Shown piece by piece: positions 57,455 through 64,000 of a stretch of DNA of 64,000 bases; position 1 is the stretch's first letter; every line of letters begins with the position of its first letter. A model generated the notes under the pieces. It was given only the letters and a program-made list of their open reading frames with translations, was not told the DNA's origin and made no database searches. The stretch is taken from NCBI RefSeq assembly GCF_030272615.1, contig NC_081409.1, forward strand, positions 23,640,406 to 23,704,405. Reading direction: 5' to 3'. Made by a program: the position numbers and the translations under genes. The DNA is from Cryptomeria japonica. Lineage: Eukaryota > Streptophyta > Pinopsida > Cupressales > Cupressaceae.

Positions 57455-57772
57455 TGATGAATACTAAGAGGGGGGGGGGGGGTTAATTACTATACCTAAC
57501 AATTTTACTGTAGACTGGTATAGTAGTTTAGACAATAAATCGGTTAAAGCATAAACAAGCCAAATAGCAAATAGAGCATTCACCCACAGTAGCACAATCA
57601 CCATAACACTAGATATTTTGACGTGGAAACTCAAATGGGAAAAACCACGACGAGTAAAACTCACAAGTCAAGTATCTGTAGAATAGTAACCAAACCGATT
57701 AAGGTCAGACCGGTTAAGGCCTTCCAATGTTCTTCACCAGAACATATCTTGTTAGGAATTGAGATCTTTGTT
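57455..57772 (-). repeat. Truncated LTR of the gag-plus-unknown-ORF element
   Basis: Minus-strand LTR end with a 13-bp C-run (G-run on the plus strand at 57470-57482) before CTCTTAGTATTCATCA. It is cut off at 57773 by an LTR of another copia copy. The phrases GTTTCCACGT and CACTTG...GTGAGTTTTACT recall the neighbouring SIRE-like LTRs, so all belong to one lineage. Confidence 0.75.
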
Positions 57773-58411
57773 TGTTAGGTCCCAAAGACAACCAAGAGGG
57801 GGGGTGAATCAGTTGTCCAATAAATTCAACCAAATTTAACTTAATTAAAACTTAATGCTTAATGTCGGTAAACCAAATTTTATGTCGGTGGATAGTTTTA
57901 TTAGTTAATTGCAGTACCGGTAGAGATTAATGCATGAAACAAAAAGACAATAACATCCACAACACATAACACAAATATTTGTATGTGGAAACCCTGTAAG
58001 GGGAAAAACCATGATGGGAAGCCTTACCCACAATCAAATGATACTATTGCAGATAGTATGTGTGTACAATATGGAGTCTGTACATGTAGAAAGGCCAACT
58101 GCCTAGAGCTCACTGCTCAATCACAAAATGGGAGTCACACTGACTACAATTGGATGGTTAAATCCAATGATAATTTACTACTTAAAATAACATCTTCATA
58201 TGCTAGATTCAGTATTGGTTAAGTTCTAATTATCTTCCTCAAAACCTTCCTTCAACCTTCAAATGATGTCTGCGTGTATAGCTCTGCTTATTTTCGCATA
58301 TATCCTATTACAATCCTTTTTCTTATCGCGTCATAATCTTATAAATGAGATCTTACATTTATACCATAACCTTGTTGGTATTTTGGATATGGTTTTGTCA
58401 TTGTGTCAACA
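57773..58411 (-). repeat. Copia LTR in inverted orientation
   Basis: On the minus strand it starts TGTTGACACAATGAC (58411) and ends GGGACCTAACA (57773). It is the inverted relative of 58780-59415: both share the CCCTTACAGGGTTTCCAC, GTATCAT and TGTTTGGCC-like stretches in opposite directions. No internal region is attached to it. Confidence 0.75.
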
Positions 58412-59415
58412 CCTATTAACACTTATCAACTCTAGCACTTGGACAATTGGCAATGTTCACTGGCAAGCAAGTGACTTATGCATAGTCACCAGTATCTGGT
58501 ACACTGGCAGAATATATTGTTCACCAGCACTTGGTATGATATAGAAAACACTTGGTTATGACGAAGACATCATCTGGATACTTTGTCTTGAATATTTATT
58601 CATTGGTATATTCAAGTTTGCATATTTGTTGTTACTAGCAAATAGGTTAGGATAAACACCGACAGGTTTATCTATTCCAGATCAGCACAGCATGCTATGG
58701 AGAAGATTTTGTTGTTATTGTAAATGCATTGAGCCAACATCATGCATCAGATATTGTTTTATTTGTAATTGATTTTATTGTAATATCTTTTGTAAAGCTG
58801 ACCTATACATTTTGGTCTTAGGCTTTGGTATATATGTAAGATCTTATTAGTAAGATCAATATGCGATTGGAAAAGGATTGTAATAAGGTATATGCGAGAA
58901 TAAACAGAGCTATACATGCAAACATCATTTGAAGGTTGAAGGAAGGTTTTGTGAAGACATAACAAAACTAAACCGGTACTAAATCTAGCATATGGAGATG
59001 CTAGTTTGAGCAGTACATCATTATTGGATTTAACCATCCAATTGTAGTCAGTGTGACTCCCATTTGTGTTTGAGCAGTGAGCTCTAGGTGTTTGGCCTTT
59101 CTGCATGTGCAAACCCCATTTGTATACACATACTATCTGCAGTAGTATCATCTAATTGTGGGTAAGGTTTCCCACCATGGTTTTTCCCCTTACAGGGTTT
59201 CCACGTACAAATATTGGTGTTATGTGTTGTGGATGTTATTGTCTTTCTGTTTCATGCATTAATCTTTATCAGTACTGCAATTAGCTGATAAACTATCTAC
59301 CCACATTAAGTTTGGTTTACCGATATTAAGCATTAAGTTTGGATAAGTTGTTTTTCATTTAAATTTATTTGACAACTGATTCACCCCCCCTCTTAGTTGT
59401 CTCCGGGACCTAACA
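58412..59415 (+). repeat. 5' LTR of the terminal copia element
   Basis: Ends GGGACCTAACA at 59415, followed at once by a primer-binding site. Similarity to the inverted LTR is clear from about 58780; the true start between 58412 and 58780 is not resolved. TCACCCCCCCTCTTAGTTGT near the end is typical of this lineage. Confidence 0.7.
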
Positions 59416-59417
59416 AT

Positions 59418-59430
59418 TGGTATAAGAACC
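59418..59430 (+). other. Decayed primer-binding site
   Basis: TGGTATAAGAACC, a changed form of TGGTATCAGAGCC, directly after the LTR. Confidence 0.85.
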
Positions 59431-59472
59431 TAGTCCTCTTTTTGTAGAAGTTTAATAGCTTGAGGAGATCCA

Positions 59473-60234
59473 ATGTCTTCTAACTATTTCAGGAAGGACA
59501 GTCCTAAACTTGATGGAACCAACTATGGCATATGGAAGATCAGGATGGAGACACATCTGAATTGCACTGGAAATGACAACTGGGAAGTTATAAAGAATGG
59601 TTATATTGCTCCTACTCCTGGTCAACCTAATCCACCAACCTTGGGAAAAGATGAAGAAAATGATTGCAAAGCAAGAGAAGCACTTTTGAGCACAGTATCA
59701 GATTAGCAAATCATGGGATTATCAGATAGATCTACTGCTAAAGCTATTTGGGACCATTTGGAAACATTGAATGAAGGAGATTCCATAGTCAAAATTGCAA
59801 AACTTGAAAGCTTCTGAATCAGGTATGAAAATCTGAAAATGGAAGAAGATGAAAGGATTTCTGCTTTTATGGAAAGAGTTAATGAAATTGTTTTGGGTAT
59901 TAAATATTGTGGAGGAACCTTAAGTGAAGATGAAATTGTTTCAAAAGTTTTAAGAGGATTTCCACAGGCATACAAAATGAAAGTTACTGCTATAAATGAG
60001 TTAAGAACAATGCCTAATACATCAGTAACTAAGGACACATTGATTGGAAAACTTCCAACTTTTGAAATTGAGGAATTTGGTCCTGTTGCTACTATAAAGA
60101 CAAATTTAGCTTTTAAGGCATCAACATCATCTGCACCATCATTTAACAAATCTGATTGGAAATCCTTTTATGCATGAGAACTTGAAGAAAGCAGGAGAGA
60201 AAATGAAGAACTTGAAGCACTATTCGCAAGAAAA
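59473..60234 (+). pseudogene. Copia gag (terminal element)
   Basis: Starts MSSNYFRKDSPKLDGTNYGI with WKIRMETHL and WEVIKNGY, the usual copia gag beginning. Then SDRSTAKAIWDHLETLNEGD, RISAFMERVNEIV, and LRGFPQAYKMKVTAI. Stops at 59704 (TAG), 59816 (TGA) and 60175 (TGA) break one frame. The frame continues into the pol part at 60235 and its knuckle (CFNYNKIGPMASRC, with both a Cys and the His lost). Confidence 0.88.
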
Positions 60235-63200
60235 ATGCCTAAAGGTCTAGTTGGAAGTAAGTATGAAGGTAAAGCACCCTTTAAATGTTTTAACTATAAT
60301 AAGATTGGTCCTATGGCTTCAAGATGCCTTGATAGACATGCAATATTGAAAGAAGAAGCTAGAAGAACATACAAGCCTAACCCTGAATATCAGAGATACA
60401 GATTTAAGAAGAATAAAGACAAGTCTTGTTATCTTGTTGATGAAGGACTCATTGATGATTCTGATGAGGATTTGACAGATAATGGATGGATCTTTATTTC
60501 TATAACAGAAGATCAACCGACACCTACTGTTCAACTGGTAGAGAAGGCCCTGGCGGCTAAAGTTGAAGTTAAGGATGAATGGATCATTGATTCAGGATGT
60601 TCACATCATATGACTGGTGATAAAGGTAAATTCTTGATTTTTCAAGAATATAATGGGGGTCTAATAAGATTTGGAGATGATAAAGCTTGTTTGATCAAAG
60701 GAAAAGGTACTATATCTATTGATGGTAAGCATAATACTGACATTGTCTACTATGTTGAAGGTTTAAAGCATAATCTTTTGAGTGTTGGTCAATTAGTTGA
60801 AAAAGGATTTCAGTTACAATTCAAGAATGAGAAATGCAAAATTATGAACAGAACTAGTTTGGAAATTGCAATCAATAATCAAACTAGAGGTAATATCTTT
60901 CATTTGAATAATAATGAAAAGATATGCTTGATTGCACATATTGATGAAAGTTGGCTATGGCATAAGAGACTTTGTCATGTAAATTTTGATTGCATTGTGA
61001 AAATCAATACAACTAAAGCAGTTAGAGATTTACCTAAGATTGTTAAACCTCACAATCTGGTATGTAAGGAATGTCAATTTGGAAAACAAGTTAGAGCATC
61101 TTTTAAAAGTATTAAAGAAAAATCCAATAATTATATTGACTTAATTCATACTGATTTATGTGGTCCAGCTAGAACTAAAAGCTTACAAGGAGATAGATAT
61201 TTCATGCTAATCATTGATGACTATTCTAGAATGTGTTGGGTTACTTTTCTCAGAGAAAAATCAGAAGCACTTGGGAAATTCAAGCTATTCAAGGTGATGG
61301 TAGAAAATGAATTGGGTAAGAAAATCAAATGTCTAAGATTAGATCAAGAAGGTGAATTCACATCTAAGGAATTTAATACATTCTGTGAAGTAAATGGAAT
61401 CAGAAGATAGTTATCAGCACCCTGGACACCACAGCATAATGGAGTTGTAGAAAGAAAAAATAGAACTATCTTGGATGCAGCTAGAAGTATGTTTTTCAAA
61501 AGAAAATCTACCACATGTATATTGGAGAGAGGCAGTAAACACAACAGTATACACATTCAACAAAGTTCACATCAAAGGTGAAACTGGTAAGACCCCTCAT
61601 GAACTATGGTTTGGTATTACTCCTACTCTTAAATATTTCAGAATATTTGGAAGTAAATGTTATATTAGAAGAGATGAGTATATTGGTAAATTTGATCCTA
61701 GAAGTGATGAAGGAATATTTATTGGTTATTCATCTAAGAGTAAGGCATATAGATGTTTTAATAATAGATTGCAAAAAATTGTTGAGAGTACAAATGTGAA
61801 ATTGATGAACAGTTTAGAGGAACTTCAAGGTATATAGACTCTGACCCGGTAATAGAGATACTGACAAATGAACCTACATTGAACCCACCAGTACAGAATG
61901 AAGATCCATTTACACCGATATCATCTAAAAATTCCACTATGACTGAAGAACTGCAGAAAACAAAGACACCCCGATATGTAAGATTGAAGCACTTTGAAAA
62001 TCAGATAATTGGGAACAAGTATCAAGGAGTTATGACAAGAGGAAGATTGGAAAATGAAGAGGTATGTCTTATTTCTCAAATTGAACCAGCATCAATTAAT
62101 GAGGCATGTGATGATAAACACTGGATTAAAGCTATGGAAGAAGAATTAGAACAAATTGAAAAGAATAACACATGGACATTAGTTCCCTAGCCTAAAGACA
62201 AAAATGTAATTGGAACAAAATGGGTATTCAGAAAAAAAACTTAATGAAGATGGTAAGGTAATCAGAAATAAAGCAAGGCTAGCATGTAAGGGATATTCAT
62301 AGAAAGAAGGAATTGATTACAATGAAACCTTTGCACTGGTAGCTAGAATTGAGGCAGACTAATTATTCTTGGCTTTTGCAGCACACAAGAACTACAAAGT
62401 ATATCAAATGGATATTAAATGTGCATTTCTGAATGGAGATCTTGAAGAAGAAGTTTACATTGAGCAACCTGAAGGATTTTATTTGATAGATAACCAAGAT
62501 ATGGTTTGCAGGTTAAGGAAAGCTTTGTATGGGTTGAAGCAAGCTCCAAGAGCTTGGTATTCTAGATTGGATAAATATCTTTTGAAAATTGTTTTTTCTA
62601 AAGGTAATGCTGACAACAATTTATACTATAAAGTGACTAATGATGACATCTTGGTTATAGAAGTTTGTGTTGATGATATAATCTTTGGAGGAGAAGATGG
62701 ATTATGTAAAGAATTTTCTATTGAAATGCAGCAAGAATTTGAAATGTCTATGATTGGAGAGATAAAATTCTTTTAGGATTGTAGATCTCATAGACTGATA
62801 AAGGTATATTCTTGAGTCAATCTAAGTACTTGAAGGAGTTACTAAAGAAATTTGGGATGAAAAACTCTAAACCGGTAAGCACACCTATGACTACAAATGA
62901 CAAATTATCACTAAGAGATGAATCTGCACCTGTTAATCTGACTAGGTACAAATCTATGATAGGAGGTTTAATGTATTTGACACAAACAAGACCTGATATT
63001 ATGAATGTAGTATGTATTGTTTCAATATTTCAAGGTAATCCTACAGAAAATCATGAATCGGCAGTAAAAAGGATTTTCCAGTACTTACAAGGCACTACAA
63101 ATCTTGGCTTATGCTATCCTAGAGATGAAAACTTTGAATTATGTACATACATAGATGCAAATTGGGTAGGAGATGTAGATGACAGAAAAAGCACCACTGG

Positions 63201-63616
63201 CAGAGCATTTTTTCTTGGAAGCAGATTAATTTCTTGGTTGAGTAAGAAACAAAGTTGCACATCTTTATCAATAGCAAAATCAGAATATGTTGCAAAGCAA
63301 CTAACTCTACACAGGTATTATGGCTTAAGCAAATGTTGAAGGACATAAAGAAAAATGCAAGGAACCTATAACTATCTATTGTGATAACACTGCAGCAATT
63401 GATATATCTAAGAATATGGTATTCCATTCTAAAACTAAACATGTTTCTATCAAACTGAATTTTCTGAAAGAGAATGTTGAAGCAAAAGTAGTCAAACTGG
63501 TTTATGTGAATACTAAAGAGCAGATTGTAGATATTTTCACTAAACCTCTGCCTAAGGAGACTTTTGAATATCTCAGAGATCAGCTTGAGGTCATACCCCC
63601 ATCAGTAGAGACTTAA
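60235..63616 (+). pseudogene. Copia pol: protease, integrase, reverse transcriptase, RNase H
   Basis: Protease DSGCSHHMTG (60589); GAG-pre-integrase WHKRLCHVNF (60958) and CKECQFGKQ; integrase core IHTDLCGP, IDDYSRMCWV, LRLDQEGEF, then [16 protein letters not shown] (61415); RT: KWVFRKK, YQMDIKCAFLNGDLEEEVYI (62402), KALYGLKQAPRAWY (62519), and CVDDIIFGG at 62666 where the lineage usually has YVDD; RNase H YIDANWVGDVDDRKSTTG (63150) and CDNTAAIDISKN with TKHVSIKLNFLKENV, ending ...PPSVET. Frameshifts near 61490, 61840, 62235, 62780 and 63315, and about six TAG codons, make it dead. Domain order (integrase before RT) is Ty1/copia; gag type and long spacer fit SIRE/Maximus. Confidence 0.93.
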
Positions 63617-64000
63617 ACAGTTGATGTTTGTCATCAATCGATAGAACTAACAAAGAAATCTTTTATTCTGGCTTTAATGAGGAGAGCTACTTCTCAGGGG
63701 GAGTAGTTGGTACACTGAATAAGTTGGTATTTTGTATTTGAACCTATTTTTATATTTCTTTGGCATTTGATGTCAAAGGGGGAGAGATTGATATGGAAAA
63801 ACACATGTTACTCCTAGGGGGAGTGATTATTATTTAGGGAGAGATTGATTACTCTCTATACCTGAATTTTGATTTTTGGTTTTGATCTCTTTTGGAGATT
63901 ATTGGTTTTTCGTATTTGGCATTTTTGTTTTGGCACTTTTATGGTTTTTCCATCTTGTGTTGCCATCAATGCCAAAGGGGGAGATTTTTGGTATTTTGGA
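63617..64000 (+). other. Copia post-pol spacer with polypurine tracts
   Basis: Repeated GGGGGAG words (63697, 63779, 63818, 63977) and GCCATCAATGCCAAAGGGGG followed by AGATTTTTGGTATTTTGG. The last purine run may prime the 3' LTR, which would begin at the window edge. Same type of sequence at 10435-10798 (opposite strand). Confidence 0.65.

Noticed and set aside
57470-57482. G-run as a quadruplex or sequencing artefact
   Set aside because: C-runs before CTCTTAGT are a normal part of this LTR lineage (compare 59386-59392); nothing more can be concluded.

Overview
The window is nuclear DNA of a seed plant with a large, repeat-packed genome. It contains no bacterial-style operons, and no rRNA or tRNA gene was seen. 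Nearly everything recognisable is a plant transposable element: Ty1/copia, Ty3/gypsy-like, L1-type LINE and CACTA. A gymnosperm is my best guess, from the density and decay of very large nested elements, but the sequence does not prove it.

The layout is a nest of insertions. (1) 1-9357, minus strand: the 5' part of a large LTR element. It has an LTR at 7793-9357, a primer-binding-like site, a leader, a Gln-rich then Pro/Ser-rich ORF at 5818-3062, a minisatellite at 1691-2060, and the end of an oppositely oriented plant-mobile-domain (PMD) type ORF at 2-631. (2) 9358-10798, minus strand: debris of a copia element (zinc-knuckle gag and post-pol spacer). (3) 10799-16641, plus strand: a decayed L1-type LINE with ORF1 and ORF2. 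(4) 16642-18945: an LTR fragment, an unrecognised plus-strand ORF and a LINE-like tail. (5) 18977-21213 and 54829-57772, minus strand: the two halves of a copia-type element that has gag but, instead of pol, a roughly 1,020-codon ORF of unknown function. (6) 21214-54828, plus strand: a complete LTR element with two 1,041-bp LTRs that splits the ORF of item 5. It has the same layout as item 1: gag, Pro-rich ORF, minisatellite, antisense PMD ORF. (7) 29840-50546: a 20.7-kb CACTA transposon with inverted CACTA ends and a GCT target duplication, inserted in the PMD ORF of item 6. It carries a TNP2-type transposase, a SET-like domain, a TNPA-like second protein, and an uninterrupted phytocyanin gene with one intron on the other strand. 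(8) 57773-64000: an inverted pair of copia LTRs, then a SIRE/Maximus-like copia gag-pol running to the window end.

The order of events can be read directly. The copia-like element is oldest, the 33.6-kb LTR element landed in it (about 4% LTR divergence by eye), and the CACTA landed last. Removing each insertion with one target-site copy restores the reading frame of the interrupted ORF, in both cases exactly.

Most coding regions are dead, and the stops are strongly biased to TAG in positions where CAG (Gln) or C-TGG (Trp) is expected. That is the mark of C-to-T decay at CHG sites, the plant methylation context. The phytocyanin gene inside the CACTA is the clear exception: it has no stop and correct splice sites. 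The items most likely to be new are the pol-less retroelement family with an antisense PMD gene and a shared Pro-rich protein, the SET-like domain inside a CACTA, the intact captured phytocyanin, and the gag-plus-unknown-ORF copia element.
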